From positions 62,001 to 126,000 of the forward strand of contig NZ_VXJW01000001.1 of assembly GCF_008692845.1 (NCBI RefSeq): a DNA stretch of 64,000 bases. Reading direction: 5' to 3'. How positions within the stretch are numbered: position 1 is the stretch's first letter; each line of letters starts with the position of its first letter. This document shows, in pieces, positions 11,697 through 21,718 of this stretch. Under the pieces are notes generated by a model. It worked only from the letters and a program-made list of their open reading frames with translations, had not been told where the DNA came from and did not search any database. This DNA is from Salmonella enterica subsp. arizonae. GTDB lineage: Bacteria > Pseudomonadota > Gammaproteobacteria > Enterobacterales > Enterobacteriaceae. Position numbers and translations under genes: made by a program.

Positions 11697-12374
11697 TTAC
11701 AGGTGGCTGGAGTGTTTCGCGCCTGCTGCACCATAATCACTAATCAGAGTCCAGGATACGTCTCCTGCCGCGCCAGTTGGAATGGTAAAAGTCGAGTTGC
11801 TCATTGGGGCAACATAGGTGGCGTCCTGTATCATGGTCGTACCAACGTTTACCAGGCTAAAATTCATGTAATAGGGCGTTGGATTGTTTACCCGTAATTG
11901 ATTACCCATACGTTGCCAGGTTAATTTATCAGCAAAGTTTTCCGGGACGTTTTTCAATGTTTGCGGTCGGTAAATGATTTTGATCCGGGTTTTGACCGCA
12001 ATTTGCAAGACATTGGCGCTTTCCTGCTTCTCCGTAGCCGGAATAGATTTAATGTTCATCCAGAACAGAGATTCGCGATCTTCCGGTAGGTTGCCGCCGG
12101 TGCGGATAATCCGCAGCATATTTTCCTGACCGGCGCCCAGGCGAAATAAGGGAGGTGTAACGATAAAAGGTGCTTTTTCTTTGCTGCCTTCGCTAATATC
12201 GGCCCATGACTGAATAAGATAGGAAAATTTATCCGGGTTTTTGACGCTGATTGAGGTTTCTTTCTTATTACCGTCGTAGATAATACGTGTTCCACCAACA
12301 ATAACACCCGCTTCTGCCACAGTAGCAATAGCGAATAAAGGTACGAATGCGAGGAGTGGGCTATAGAATTTCAT
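11697..12374 (-). CDS. Periplasmic fimbrial chaperone (PapD/FimC family)
   Basis: 225 residues with a signal peptide cut near AEA-GV. Two immunoglobulin-like domains; the N-terminal strand GVIVGGTRIIYDG and the G1-strand region with KTRIKIIYRP contain the conserved Arg and Lys that hold the subunit C-terminus. The short F1-G1 loop puts it in the FGS class. It caps pilins in the periplasm and brings them to the usher encoded next. Confidence 0.94.
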   Translation of the reverse strand: MKFYSPLLAFVPLFAIATVAEAGVIVGGTRIIYDGNKKETSISVKNPDKFSYLIQSWADISEGSKEKAPFIVTPPLFRLGAGQENMLRIIRTGGNLPEDRESLFWMNIKSIPATEKQESANVLQIAVKTRIKIIYRPQTLKNVPENFADKLTWQRMGNQLRVNNPTPYYMNFSLVNVGTTMIQDATYVAPMSNSTFTIPTGAAGDVSWTLISDYGAAGAKHSSHL

Positions 12375-12426
12375 TCTGTCATCTCTGAAATAAAGCTGGA
12401 GCTACTCCAGCTTTATAAGTAGTAAC

Positions 12427-12530
12427 AGTAATAAGGGAATCACGACATAAGGGCGTTTGTTATATCGGCATTACATTTAATATATTATATTAATGTAATG
12501 TCAGGAACGCGCTGTTGTAGCCTTATTACT
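12427..12530 (-). repeat. Nested inverted repeats between pilin and chaperone genes
   Basis: Outer arms AGTAATAAGG (12427-12436) and CCTTATTACT (12521-12530), a middle GCGTT/AACGC pair, and inner arms CATTACATT (12469-12477) and AATGTAATG (12492-12500). Together they could fold the 184-base intercistronic RNA into one interrupted stem. Such structures downstream of major pilin genes often terminate part of the transcripts or protect the pilin mRNA. Confidence 0.6.
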
Positions 12531-12558
12531 CAACGTCATACAAACAAAGCTGGCGCTG

Positions 12559-13107
12559 TTAGTTATAGGTCATCGTGAAGTTGACGGAACCGTTCGCTTT
12601 ACCAGCCTCAATTCCGGAGGCGGCTGCGGTGGCAATGTAGCGGGCGAAGAAGTCAAGCTCCGCTTTATTGGATGCAACCGTCACGGTTTGTGTGGATGCG
12701 GAACCCAGCGGTAATGGCGACGCGTCGCTGTTGAGTAACTGGATTGCCACGCCTTTCGCTACGCCAGTTTCCTGAGTCAGTTGCAGGTAATCATTGTCCG
12801 TAGTGTCTGGCGTTCCGCTATATTTGATGGTCACAGGTTTGCTATTCAGCGTATCCGGGCAATCTTTCAATGTCAGAACAAATTTCGTCGTTGCCGCAGT
12901 ATCCCCCGCCGCAGTAAACGTTGTTTTTGCGACATCACCTAATTTAACGCTGAGGTTTGAGGCTCCAGTATCAATTTGGCAGCCTGCATCGATAATATTA
13001 CCGAAAAATTCAATTTTCCCGTCGCCATCCTTGTTATCGGCCATTGCAGTTGAACTTACTCCCAGTAAAGCAGCGAATGCTACAACGGCAAATTTTCCTT
13101 TCATCAT
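12559..13107 (-). CDS. Major fimbrial subunit (FimA-like pilin)
   Basis: 182 residues. The signal peptide ends at TAMA-DN. The pilin disulphide is Cys43-Cys83, the body is rich in Thr/Ala/Asp, and the end VNFTMTYN has the penultimate Tyr that chaperones bind. Being first in the operon, followed by a hairpin that may raise its relative mRNA level, it is the likely major shaft subunit. Two adjacent ATGs (13107 and 13104) are both possible; GGATAATAA precedes them. Identity with a named Salmonella fimbria was not established. Confidence 0.88.
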   Translation of the reverse strand: MMKGKFAVVAFAALLGVSSTAMADNKDGDGKIEFFGNIIDAGCQIDTGASNLSVKLGDVAKTTFTAAGDTAATTKFVLTLKDCPDTLNSKPVTIKYSGTPDTTDNDYLQLTQETGVAKGVAIQLLNSDASPLPLGSASTQTVTVASNKAELDFFARYIATAAASGIEAGKANGSVNFTMTYN

Positions 13108-13457
13108 TTATTATCCTTAATTAAAACATATGGTTGATTTCGATGCGCAATAGAAATAGCTGCATGAGGTATTGCGCCAAGCTATTTTAACGGAAAATGG
13201 CGGTTGTAATGATAAATAAAACTGAAATTTAATTTTATTTATATTAAATTAACATTGTGAATGTTTTATTATTATCATTCTCTAAATGCATAATTAAATG
13301 TCATAATATATTATGATCTATACTTATGGCCGCGTTTTGATATTTTGCGGCATTTGTGCTTTTTGTTACCAAAGAGTCGAGGTGTTGACTCCAGTTGGGT
13401 TAGGGTAAAACACTTGAGTTCACGCGCTGCTTGACCGAGAAATGACGAGGTGGGTAA
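13108..13457. promoter_or_regulatory. AT-rich divergent region between the fimbrial operon and pabC
   Basis: 350 bases, strongly AT-rich from 13200 to 13330. It must hold the fimbrial promoter (minus) and a promoter for pabC-mltG-tmk-holB-ycfH (plus), which has lost its link to fabF. I see no invertible element with clear repeats and no encoded regulator. AT-rich DNA of this kind is a usual H-NS target, but no specific site is claimed. Confidence 0.5.
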
Positions 13458-14267
13458 ATGTTTTTGATCGATGGTAAATCAACGGATACGCTGGCCGTTA
13501 ATAATCGGGGTACGCAATTTGGCGATGGATGTTTCACGACGGCCAGGGGGGTAAATGGCCGCATCGATTTGTTGTCGATGCATTTGCATCGTTTGCAATT
13601 TGCCTGCGACAGGCTGGGCATTCGCTTTCAGGACTGGGAATTGCTGGCAGACGAGATGCAGCATCTGGCGGCCGGGAAAAGCCAGGCCGTGTTGAAGGTA
13701 ATGATTACTCGTGGTGTCGGAGGGCGAGGGTATAGCGCTATGGGATGCGAAACGCCGACGCGAGTTGTCAGCGTTTCGCCATATCCTGCTCACTATTCTC
13801 ACTGGCGAGAAAAAGGGATAACGCTGGCGTTAAGCCCGATACGGCTGGGGCGTAACCCCGCTTTAGCTGGGTTAAAACACCTTAACCGCCTGGAGCAGGT
13901 GCTGATTCGTTCTCATCTTGAGCAGACGGACGCCGATGAGGCGCTGGTTCTTGACAGCGAGGGATGGGTTACGGAATGCTGTGCGGCTAATGTGTTCTGG
14001 CGTACAGGCGATATTGTTTCTACGCCGCGCCTGGATCAGGCCGGGGTAAACGGTATTATGCGACAATTTTGTTTGCGCAAACTGGCGCAATCCCCTTTCC
14101 ACGTCCTCGAAGTACAGGCGAGAGAGGAGGCGGTAAGGCAGGCTGATGAGGTTATCATCTGCAACGCGTTAATGCCGATTATTCCCATACGCGCCTTTGA
14201 CGGCACGTCGTACTCTTCGCGAACATTGTTTCAATTTTTAGCCCCATTTTGTGAGCATCCGAATTAG
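13458..14267 (+). CDS. pabC: PabC, aminodeoxychorismate lyase
   Basis: 269 residues; class IV PLP enzyme that removes pyruvate from aminodeoxychorismate to give p-aminobenzoate for folate. The PLP lysine is Lys140 in LAGLKHLNR, and the N-terminal [12 protein letters not shown] motif is intact. mltG follows after 2 bases. Separated here from fabF by the inserted fimbrial operon. Confidence 0.96.
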   Translation: MFLIDGKSTDTLAVNNRGTQFGDGCFTTARGVNGRIDLLSMHLHRLQFACDRLGIRFQDWELLADEMQHLAAGKSQAVLKVMITRGVGGRGYSAMGCETPTRVVSVSPYPAHYSHWREKGITLALSPIRLGRNPALAGLKHLNRLEQVLIRSHLEQTDADEALVLDSEGWVTECCAANVFWRTGDIVSTPRLDQAGVNGIMRQFCLRKLAQSPFHVLEVQAREEAVRQADEVIICNALMPIIPIRAFDGTSYSSRTLFQFLAPFCEHPN

Positions 14268-14269
14268 TT

Positions 14270-15292
14270 ATGAAAAAATTGTCAGGCGTTTTCCTTCTGC
14301 TATTGGTTGTGCTGGGTATTGCCGCAGGCGTAGGGGTGTGGAAGGTTCGCCATCTGGCGAACAGCACGTTACTTATTAAAGACGAGACTATCTTTACGCT
14401 AAAGGCGGGAACAGGGCGGCTGGCGCTTGGCGACCAGCTTTATGATGAAAAAATCATTAATCGCCCTCGGGTATTTCAGTGGCTGCTGCGCGTTGAGCCT
14501 GAGTTATCGCACTTTAAAGCGGGAACCTACCGTTTTATGCCCGGCATGACCGTAAGGGATATGCTTGAGCTGCTGGAGAGCGGGAAAGAGGCGCAATTCC
14601 CGTTGCGATTTGTTGAAGGGATGCGTCTTAGCGACTACCTCAAACAGTTACGAGAGGCGCCGTATATCCGCCATACGTTGCCGGATGATGACTATGCCAC
14701 CGTCGCCCGGGCATTAAAGCTTGCTCACCCGGAATGGGTAGAAGGGTGGTTCTGGCCTGATACCTGGATGTATACCGCCAACACCAGCGATGTCGCTATT
14801 CTCAAGCGAGCGCACCAGAGGATGGTGAAGGCTGTCGATACTGTCTGGAAAGGCCGGGCCGGGGGACTGCCTTATAAAGATCAGAATCAGTTGGTGACAA
14901 TGGCCTCGATTATTGAAAAAGAGACTGCTATCCCCAGCGAACGCGATCAGGTGGCGTCGGTCTTTATTAATCGCCTGAGAATTGGTATGCGTCTTCAGAC
15001 CGATCCAACCGTGATTTACGGGATGGGGGCGAGTTATAATGGTAAATTATCGCGTGCGGATCTGGAAAAGCCGACGGCCTATAACACGTATACTATAACC
15101 GGACTGCCGCCAGGACCGATCGCATCGCCCAGTGAAGCTTCGTTGCAAGCGGCGGCGCATCCGGCGAAAACGCCGTATCTCTATTTTGTGGCCGACGGTA
15201 AAGGCGGTCACACATTTAACACCAATCTTGCCAGCCATAACCGGTCAGTGCAGGAGTACCTGAAAGTGCTTAAGGAAAAAAATGGGCAGTAA
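14270..15292 (+). CDS. mltG: MltG, endolytic murein transglycosylase
   Basis: 340 residues. One transmembrane segment (about 7-25) is followed by a LysM-like part and the YceG domain. Catalytic Glu218 lies in [17 protein letters not shown]. It cuts nascent glycan strands at the inner membrane, setting glycan length. The end overlaps tmk by 11 bases, indicating translational coupling. Confidence 0.96.
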   Translation: MKKLSGVFLLLLVVLGIAAGVGVWKVRHLANSTLLIKDETIFTLKAGTGRLALGDQLYDEKIINRPRVFQWLLRVEPELSHFKAGTYRFMPGMTVRDMLELLESGKEAQFPLRFVEGMRLSDYLKQLREAPYIRHTLPDDDYATVARALKLAHPEWVEGWFWPDTWMYTANTSDVAILKRAHQRMVKAVDTVWKGRAGGLPYKDQNQLVTMASIIEKETAIPSERDQVASVFINRLRIGMRLQTDPTVIYGMGASYNGKLSRADLEKPTAYNTYTITGLPPGPIASPSEASLQAAAHPAKTPYLYFVADGKGGHTFNTNLASHNRSVQEYLKVLKEKNGQ

Positions 15293-15923
15293 TTATATCG
15301 TCATCGAGGGCCTGGAAGGCGCCGGAAAAACCACTGCGCGCGACGTGGTGGTGGAGACCCTTGAGCAACTGGGTATTCGTAACATGATTTTTACCCGTGA
15401 GCCGGGCGGTACGCAGCTTGCCGAAAAACTAAGAAGTCTGGTGCTGGATATTCGATCGGTAGGCGACGAAGTGATTACCGATAAAGCGGAAGTGCTGATG
15501 TTTTATGCCGCTCGCGTACAGCTCGTCGAAACGGTAATCAAACCCGCGCTGGCGCAAGGCGTATGGGTGATCGGCGATCGCCACGATCTCTCGACCCAGG
15601 CGTATCAGGGGGGAGGGCGCGGCATTGATCAAACCATGCTGGCGACACTACGCGATGCCGTGCTGGGCGATTTTCGCCCTGACCTGACGCTGTATCTGGA
15701 TGTCACGCCGGAAGTCGGGCTAAAACGCGCCAGAGCGCGCGGTGATCTGGATCGCATTGAGCAGGAGTCTTTTGATTTCTTTAACCGGACTCGCGCGCGT
15801 TATCTGGAACTGGCGGCGCAGGATCCGCGTATCCGCACCATTGACGCGACCCAGCCGCTGGATGCCGTCATGCGCGACATTCGCGCCACGGTGACGACGT
15901 GGGTACAGGGACAAGCGGCATGA
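15282..15923 (+). CDS. tmk: Thymidylate kinase
   Basis: 213 residues. The P-loop GLEGAGKTT is at 10-18, a [11 protein letters not shown] substrate segment follows, and the LID region is [13 protein letters not shown] with the basic residues placed in the LID as in the E. coli type. Phosphorylates dTMP to dTDP. Its TGA overlaps the holB ATG (ATGA). Confidence 0.98.
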   Translation: MGSNYIVIEGLEGAGKTTARDVVVETLEQLGIRNMIFTREPGGTQLAEKLRSLVLDIRSVGDEVITDKAEVLMFYAARVQLVETVIKPALAQGVWVIGDRHDLSTQAYQGGGRGIDQTMLATLRDAVLGDFRPDLTLYLDVTPEVGLKRARARGDLDRIEQESFDFFNRTRARYLELAAQDPRIRTIDATQPLDAVMRDIRATVTTWVQGQAA

Positions 15924-16924
15924 AATGGTATCCATGGTTACGACCTGCCTATGAAAAACTGGTAGAAAGTTACCAGGCGGGACGTGGCCACCATGCGCTA
16001 CTGATTCAGTCCTTACCTGGCATGGGAGATGAGGCGCTGAGCTACGCGCTTAGCCGCTATCTGTTATGCCAGCAACCTGAAGGCCACAAAAGCTGTGGGC
16101 ATTGCCGTGGTTGTCAGCTTATGCAGGCTGGCACGCATCCGGACTATTACACGCTGACGCCGGATAAAGGCAAAAGCAGCCTCGGCGTAGATTCGGTACG
16201 CGAGGTCAGCGAGAAATTGTACGAGCACTCCCGTCTGGGCGGTGCGAAGGTGGTGTGGATTGCGGATGCGGCGCTATTAACCGACGCTGCTGCCAATGCG
16301 TTGCTCAAAACGCTGGAAGAGCCGCCGGAGCAAACCTGGTTTTTCCTTGCCAGCCCGGAGCCTGCTCGTCTGCTGGCAACATTACGCAGCCGTTGTCGGC
16401 TGCATCATCTGGCGCCGCCGTCTGAATCGTATGCGATGTCATGGCTGTCGCGAGAAGTGACGGCGTCACAAGAAGCATTGCTCACGGCGCTACGCCTGAA
16501 CGCGGGGTCGCCCGGCGCCGCGCTGGCGCTGTTGCAGTCTGAACGTTGGGCGCAGCGTGAGGCGCTGTGTCAGGCGTTAATGGACAGTTTGCATACGGGC
16601 GACTGGTATGCGTTATTAACGGCGCTCAATCATGAGCAAGCCCCGGCGCGCCTGCACTGGCTGGCGACGCTGCTGGTTGACGCGCTGAAACGTCAGCACG
16701 GCGCGTCGTACCTGACAAACGTTGATGCGGACGCGGTTGTTGCCGCGCTGGCGGGGCCGCTATCCCCGGCGCGTATTCAGGCAATCCTGAACGATGTTTG
16801 CCATTGTCGTGATCAATTACTTCATGTGACCGGATTAAACCGCGAACTGGTATTAACCGATCTCATTCTCCGCATTGAGCATTACCTGCAACCAGGCACC
16901 CTGTTGCCTGTTCCTCATCTTTGA
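15920..16924 (+). CDS. holB: DNA polymerase III delta-prime subunit
   Basis: 334 residues beginning MKWYPWLRP. Clamp-loader subunit of the AAA+ fold. The zinc-binding cysteines are in [19 protein letters not shown], and the sensor region [10 protein letters not shown] is typical. The start at 15920 matches the E. coli protein and overlaps tmk by four bases; an in-frame ATG at 15899 would add seven residues. Confidence 0.96.
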   Translation: MKWYPWLRPAYEKLVESYQAGRGHHALLIQSLPGMGDEALSYALSRYLLCQQPEGHKSCGHCRGCQLMQAGTHPDYYTLTPDKGKSSLGVDSVREVSEKLYEHSRLGGAKVVWIADAALLTDAAANALLKTLEEPPEQTWFFLASPEPARLLATLRSRCRLHHLAPPSESYAMSWLSREVTASQEALLTALRLNAGSPGAALALLQSERWAQREALCQALMDSLHTGDWYALLTALNHEQAPARLHWLATLLVDALKRQHGASYLTNVDADAVVAALAGPLSPARIQAILNDVCHCRDQLLHVTGLNRELVLTDLILRIEHYLQPGTLLPVPHL

Positions 16925-16934
16925 GAGAGACATT

Positions 16935-17732
16935 ATGTTTTTAGTCGACTCGCACTGCCATCTTGATGGCCTGGATTATCAATCTTTGCATAAGGACGTG
17001 GACGATGTGCTGGCGAAAGCCGCCGCGCGCGATGTGAAGTTTTGTTTAGCGGTGGCGACAACGCTGCCGGGGTACCGCCATATGCGCGAGCTTGTGGGTA
17101 AGCGCGACAACGTGGTCTTTTCCTGCGGCGTGCATCCGTTAAATCAGGATGAAGCGTATGATGTAGCCGAGTTACGCGCCCTTGCCGCAGAAGACGATGT
17201 GGTGGCGATGGGCGAGACCGGGCTCGATTACTTTTACATGCCGGAGACCAAAGTACGCCAGCAGGCGTCCTTTATTAATCATATCCATATTGGCCGCGAA
17301 TTGAAAAAACCGGTGATTGTACATACCCGCGACGCGCGTGCCGACACGCTGGCTATCTTGCGTGAAGAAAAGGTGACGGATTGCGGCGGCGTACTACACT
17401 GTTTTACAGAAGACAGAGAAACGGCTGGTAAATTGCTGGATCTGGGGTTTTATATCTCCTTTTCCGGCATCGTAACGTTCCGTAATGCCGGGCAACTGCG
17501 TGATGCGGCGCGCTATGTGCCGCTGGATCGTTTATTGGTAGAAACCGATTCTCCTTATTTGGCTCCGGTGCCGCATCGCGGTAAAGAGAACCAGCCTGCG
17601 ATGGTACGCGACGTTGCAGAATATATGGCGGTATTGAAAGGGGTTGCCGTTGAAGAGCTGGCGCAGATTACTACCGATAATTTTGCTCGCCTGTTTCATA
17701 TCGACGCGTCTCGTCTGTCATCCATCCGCTAA
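16935..17732 (+). CDS. ycfH: YcfH, TatD-family metal-dependent hydrolase
   Basis: 265 residues. TIM-barrel amidohydrolase with metal ligands in DSHCHLDG, the Glu in GETGLDYFY, the His in VIVHTRDA, HCF, and the Asp in ETDSPYLAP. Putative DNase by homology; the substrate of YcfH itself is not settled. It follows holB after 10 bases and ends the pabC operon. The ATG 16935 is preceded by TTGAGAGAG. Confidence 0.94.
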   Translation: MFLVDSHCHLDGLDYQSLHKDVDDVLAKAAARDVKFCLAVATTLPGYRHMRELVGKRDNVVFSCGVHPLNQDEAYDVAELRALAAEDDVVAMGETGLDYFYMPETKVRQQASFINHIHIGRELKKPVIVHTRDARADTLAILREEKVTDCGGVLHCFTEDRETAGKLLDLGFYISFSGIVTFRNAGQLRDAARYVPLDRLLVETDSPYLAPVPHRGKENQPAMVRDVAEYMAVLKGVAVEELAQITTDNFARLFHIDASRLSSIR

Positions 17733-17777
17733 ACGCGTTTTTTTAATGCTCGTAATTAATAAGCAAAACGCGTAAAG

Positions 17778-17812
17778 TTCACCGCCACAAAATGGGCGGT
17801 GAACGAGCTTTT
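17778..17812 (+). terminator. Hairpin after ycfH
   Basis: TTCACCGCC and GGCGGTGAA form a perfect nine-pair stem around eight bases, followed by a weak T stretch (CGAGCTTTTAG). It probably ends the pabC-ycfH transcript. Confidence 0.6.
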
Positions 17813-17871
17813 AGAAATATTCAGAAACTCATTTTGCCAAAATGTGATACTTTTTAAGCTGTCTGGCATTG

Positions 17872-17930
17872 AAACGTGATAGCCGTCAAACAAAATCAGG
17901 CTTATTTATTTTACTCTGTGTAATAAATAA
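17872..17930 (+). promoter_or_regulatory. ptsG promoter with CRP- and Mlc-like sites
   Basis: AACGTGATAGCCGTCAAAC (from 17873) resembles the CRP site of the E. coli ptsG promoter. The segment TTATTTTACTCTGTGTAATA at 17906-17925 matches the Mlc operator arrangement there. Known control in E. coli is activation by CRP-cAMP and repression by Mlc when glucose is absent; the same is inferred here from sequence similarity. Confidence 0.7.
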
Positions 17931-18001
17931 AGGGCACTTAGATGCCCTGTCCACGGCGGGGTTCTCCCCCCTCGCCAATGCGTGAGAACGTAGAAAAGCA
18001 C

Positions 18002-18028
18002 AAATACTCAGGAGCACTCTCAATTATG
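18002..18028 (+). promoter_or_regulatory. SgrS small-RNA target around the ptsG start
   Basis: ATACTCAGGAGCACTCTCAA, just before the ATG, is the segment of ptsG mRNA that the sRNA SgrS pairs with in E. coli and Salmonella to block translation during sugar-phosphate stress. It also contains the ribosome site AGGAG. The pairing is taken from the known system and not calculated here. Confidence 0.7.
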
Positions 18029-19459
18029 TTTAAGAATGCATTTGCTAACCTGCAAAAGGTCGGTAAATCGCTGATGCTGCCGGTATCCGTACTCCCTATC
18101 GCAGGTATCCTGCTGGGTGTCGGTTCCGCTAACTTCAGTTGGCTGCCAGCCGTTGTATCGCACGTTATGGCGGAAGCGGGCGGATCTGTTTTTGCCAATA
18201 TGCCGCTGATTTTCGCTATCGGCGTGGCGTTGGGCTTCACTAACAACGACGGCGTTTCGGCGCTGGCTGCGGTGGTTGCGTATGGCATCATGGTGAAAAC
18301 CATGGCTGTGGTTGCACCGCTGGTTCTGCATTTACCTGCTGAAGAGATTGCCGTAAAACACCTCGCTGACACGGGGGTGCTTGGCGGTATTATCTCCGGC
18401 GCGATCGCAGCGTATATGTTTAACCGCTTCTACCGCATCAAACTGCCTGAGTATCTGGGCTTCTTTGCAGGCAAGCGCTTCGTGCCGATCATTTCGGGTC
18501 TGGCCGCTATTTTCACCGGTGTGGTGCTGTCTTTCATATGGCCGCCGATCGGTACGGCTATCCAGGCATTCTCGCAGTGGGCGGCTTACCAGAACCCGGT
18601 TGTGGCGTTTGGTATTTACGGTTTCATCGAGCGCTGCCTGGTGCCGTTTGGTCTGCACCATATCTGGAACGTTCCTTTCCAGATGCAGATCGGCGAATAC
18701 ACCAACGCTGCGGGCCAGGTATTCCACGGCGACATTCCTCGCTATATGGCGGGCGACCCGACGGCGGGTATGCTCTCCGGCGGTTTCCTGTTCAAAATGT
18801 ATGGCCTGCCGGCTGCGGCCATTGCCATCTGGCACTCTGCTAAACCGGAAAACCGTGCGAAAGTGGGCGGTATCATGATCTCCGCCGCGCTGACCTCGTT
18901 TTTGACTGGTATTACCGAGCCTATCGAGTTCTCCTTCATGTTCGTGGCGCCGATCCTGTACATTATTCACGCGATTCTGGCAGGTCTGGCATTCCCGATC
19001 TGTATTCTGTTGGGGATGCGTGACGGTACGTCGTTCTCCCACGGTCTGATCGACTTTATCGTGCTGTCCGGCAACAGCAGCAAACTGTGGCTGTTTCCGA
19101 TTGTCGGCGCCGGTTATGCGATTGTGTACTACACCGTGTTCCGCGTGCTGATTAAAGCGCTGGATCTGAAAACGCCGGGTCGTGAAGACTCTACTGATGA
19201 CGCAAAAGCGGGCGCAAGCAGCGAAATGGCGCCAGCTCTGGTGGCGGCTTTTGGCGGTAAAGAGAACATCACTAACCTGGATGCTTGTATCACGCGTTTG
19301 CGCGTGAGTGTGGCCGACGTAGCGAAAGTGGACCAGGCTGGCCTGAAGCAACTGGGCGCAGCGGGCGTTGTAGTAGCAGGTTCCGGCGTTCAGGCTATCT
19401 TCGGTACGAAATCCGATAACCTGAAAACGGAAATGGATGAGTACATTCGTAACAGCTAA
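18026..19459 (+). CDS. ptsG: Glucose PTS permease IIBC
   Basis: 477 residues. The membrane IIC domain occupies about 1-390 with its many hydrophobic segments and the GITEPIEF motif. The cytoplasmic IIB domain carries the phosphorylated cysteine in [13 protein letters not shown] (Cys421 in the E. coli numbering). It imports glucose as glucose-6-phosphate. The start [11 protein letters not shown] at 18026 has AGGAG ten bases before; an upstream ATG at 17942 lies inside the leader. Confidence 0.98.
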   Translation: MFKNAFANLQKVGKSLMLPVSVLPIAGILLGVGSANFSWLPAVVSHVMAEAGGSVFANMPLIFAIGVALGFTNNDGVSALAAVVAYGIMVKTMAVVAPLVLHLPAEEIAVKHLADTGVLGGIISGAIAAYMFNRFYRIKLPEYLGFFAGKRFVPIISGLAAIFTGVVLSFIWPPIGTAIQAFSQWAAYQNPVVAFGIYGFIERCLVPFGLHHIWNVPFQMQIGEYTNAAGQVFHGDIPRYMAGDPTAGMLSGGFLFKMYGLPAAAIAIWHSAKPENRAKVGGIMISAALTSFLTGITEPIEFSFMFVAPILYIIHAILAGLAFPICILLGMRDGTSFSHGLIDFIVLSGNSSKLWLFPIVGAGYAIVYYTVFRVLIKALDLKTPGREDSTDDAKAGASSEMAPALVAAFGGKENITNLDACITRLRVSVADVAKVDQAGLKQLGAAGVVVAGSGVQAIFGTKSDNLKTEMDEYIRNS

Positions 19460-19483
19460 GCAGTAATGATGTTGGGGAGAACT

Positions 19484-19509
19484 AAGGCAGCCTTCGGCTG
19501 CCTTTTTTT
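19484..19509 (+). terminator. Terminator after ptsG
   Basis: AAGGCAGCC-TTCG-GGCTGCCTT-like stem followed by TTTTTT, between ptsG and the converging fhuE. Confidence 0.85.
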
Positions 19510-19543
19510 AATGACGTTTTACATGCTGCCCTCCGGCAGTCTG

Positions 19544-21718
19544 TCAGAACTGATAATTGGCGGTGAGACTCACGTTACGCGGCGCGCCGTAAACAATGGA
19601 ACCATCAATATTAGTGTCGTAGGTTTTATTGAGCAGATTGTTAATATTCCCCTGTACGGAGAAGTTTTTCGTCACCTGATAGCGGGTAAACAGATCGACC
19701 AGCGCATAGCTGCCCTGTTCGGCGCGGAAAGCGCCGTAAGGCGTCGCGGTATCTTTGTAAACCCGATTCTGCCAGTTTATGCCGCCGCCAACGGTCAGTT
19801 CCGGCATTACCGGCAGACGATAGCGGGTGAATAGCTTCACGCTGGTGCGCGGCAGATTAGGGTTCACGGCGTTACCTTCGTTGTCCTCGGCAATATAACG
19901 GGTGGCCCCGAAAGTCATCTGCCAGTTATCGGTGATCGCGCCGTTCACTTCAAATTCGACACCTTTGCTCACCGTACCGTCAGTAGGCTTCCAGGCAAAC
20001 TCCCCGTTACTGCCAGGAATGGGAATAGTAGTCGCCTGAGCGACATTATCCTGCTCAATACGAAATACGGACAACGTGCTGGTGAGGCGACTGTTCATCC
20101 AGTCGGACTTCAGGCCCACTTCATAGTTGTTACCGGTAATCGGAGCCAGATATTGACCCGCTTTGTCGCGTTTATTCTGCGGCTGGAAGATAGAGGTATA
20201 ACTGGCATAAGCAGACCAGTTGTCGTCGATATCATAAATCAGTCCGGCATATGGCGTGGTATGGTTTTTCTCCATGCCGTAGGTCAGGGTATCAATACGC
20301 CAGTTGGTATAACGAGCGCCAAGAATCAGATGCAGCGGGTCGGCCAGCGACATGCGCGTGGCGGCATAAAGCGATTTTATGTGCGTGGTATCGTCCTGCG
20401 CCAGATTTTGTGGCGCCCAGTTGGTTTGCGGGAAATTACCGTTAAACGCGCTGAAGTGGCCAATTTCGTTCGGGAAGACGTTCGACCAGGCGCTGAAATA
20501 GCGGTTGTTCTGCTTACTATAACTCCCGCCAAACATCATGTTGTGCTGACGACCAAACAACGCGTAAGCGCCATCGGCAAAGAGATCTATGGCATCGACT
20601 TTGCGTTTACCGCTGTTCCAGCCTGTTCCGCCGACCACGGGATAGCTTGCGCCGTAAGGGCTTACCAATGCGCCATTCTCTTTATCCACTAACGCATCGA
20701 TATACATCATTTTACTGTCGAATTTGACCTCTGTGTGGGTCGCATTCAGGGTCGCCTGCCAGCTTTCGGCAAAACGCTGCTTAAGCGTGACGAAGAATTT
20801 ATTAATCTCTTTGTCGTTATAAGCCCACTCCGGGGCGGTACTACGCGCGCGGTCATAGCTGTTTTTACTGCCATCGGTGTTCCAGCGCGGCAGACCGCCC
20901 CAGGTTGGGCTGTTGACATCAATTTTTTGATATTCATAACCGGCTGAAAGGCCAGTGGTTACCCCCAGATCGGCATCGACAATCCCGGAAAAGAACGTTT
21001 TCTCGTTGTTATAGCGGTCCAGCCAGGAGTCATTATTCTGATAACCCGCCACGATGCGCCCACGTACGTTGCCATCCGGGGTGAGCGGACTTTGCAGATC
21101 CATGACGTAACGCTGCTTATTCCAGCTACCGTATTCTGTTGAGACGTTACCTCTGAACTCCCGGCTGGTGGCATGTTTACGGATCATATTGATCGAGGCA
21201 GAGGGATTACCGGTTCCGGTCATCAACCCATTCGCTCCGCGAACCACCTCCACACGCTCATACAGCGCGGTATCCGTTAGCGCATCGCCCAGATTCCAGC
21301 GGGACTCAAAATACGTGGGAATACCGTCGACCATATAGTTATCAATTTCAAACCCGCGTGAATAATAACTGATGCGATCGGAGTCAGCCTGGCTTCCGCT
21401 GATCCCCAGCGTATTAGCCATCACTTCGCCTAACGTCTGCAATTGCTGGTCTTCCATACGCTGCTGGCTGACAATACTGACCGACTGTGGAATATCGCGC
21501 TGAGTCATCGGCATTTTGGTGCCCGCTGCGGTCGTTTTCACGCTGTAATCTTGTTCTTCGCTGTTTGAAGCGTCGGCGGACATCGCGCCCTCGACAATAA
21601 CAGTATCCTCAGCCGCGAAGGCGGCAGGCATAAATGCCATCGCAATCCCCATGGCTAACAGCGATGGCGCGGCGGTGGACTGAATATGTTTATCCCGGCG
21701 GTATTGAATGAAAAACAT
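19544..21718 (-). CDS. fhuE: FhuE, TonB-dependent receptor for coprogen/ferric hydroxamates
   Basis: 724 residues. The signal peptide ends near AAFA-AED, followed by the TonB box DTVIVEG, the plug domain (DIPQSVSIVSQQRM), and a 22-strand barrel ending in Phe (SLTANYQF). Imports fungal siderophores such as coprogen and rhodotorulate with TonB-ExbBD. I place the start at 21718, with AGGATTTTCAG before it; an in-frame ATG at 21862 would put 48 residues ahead of the signal peptide and cross the operator-like palindrome. Confidence 0.95.
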   Translation of the reverse strand: MFFIQYRRDKHIQSTAAPSLLAMGIAMAFMPAAFAAEDTVIVEGAMSADASNSEEQDYSVKTTAAGTKMPMTQRDIPQSVSIVSQQRMEDQQLQTLGEVMANTLGISGSQADSDRISYYSRGFEIDNYMVDGIPTYFESRWNLGDALTDTALYERVEVVRGANGLMTGTGNPSASINMIRKHATSREFRGNVSTEYGSWNKQRYVMDLQSPLTPDGNVRGRIVAGYQNNDSWLDRYNNEKTFFSGIVDADLGVTTGLSAGYEYQKIDVNSPTWGGLPRWNTDGSKNSYDRARSTAPEWAYNDKEINKFFVTLKQRFAESWQATLNATHTEVKFDSKMMYIDALVDKENGALVSPYGASYPVVGGTGWNSGKRKVDAIDLFADGAYALFGRQHNMMFGGSYSKQNNRYFSAWSNVFPNEIGHFSAFNGNFPQTNWAPQNLAQDDTTHIKSLYAATRMSLADPLHLILGARYTNWRIDTLTYGMEKNHTTPYAGLIYDIDDNWSAYASYTSIFQPQNKRDKAGQYLAPITGNNYEVGLKSDWMNSRLTSTLSVFRIEQDNVAQATTIPIPGSNGEFAWKPTDGTVSKGVEFEVNGAITDNWQMTFGATRYIAEDNEGNAVNPNLPRTSVKLFTRYRLPVMPELTVGGGINWQNRVYKDTATPYGAFRAEQGSYALVDLFTRYQVTKNFSVQGNINNLLNKTYDTNIDGSIVYGAPRNVSLTANYQF

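Noticed and set aside
13108-13457. Phase-variable invertible fimbrial switch
   Set aside because: I looked for inverted repeats flanking the promoter region and for an adjacent recombinase, and found neither.
18332-19351. Long minus-strand reading frame of 339 codons opposite ptsG
   Set aside because: It is a shadow of the GC-rich ptsG coding frame: no ribosome site and His/Arg/Gln-rich composition without domain.
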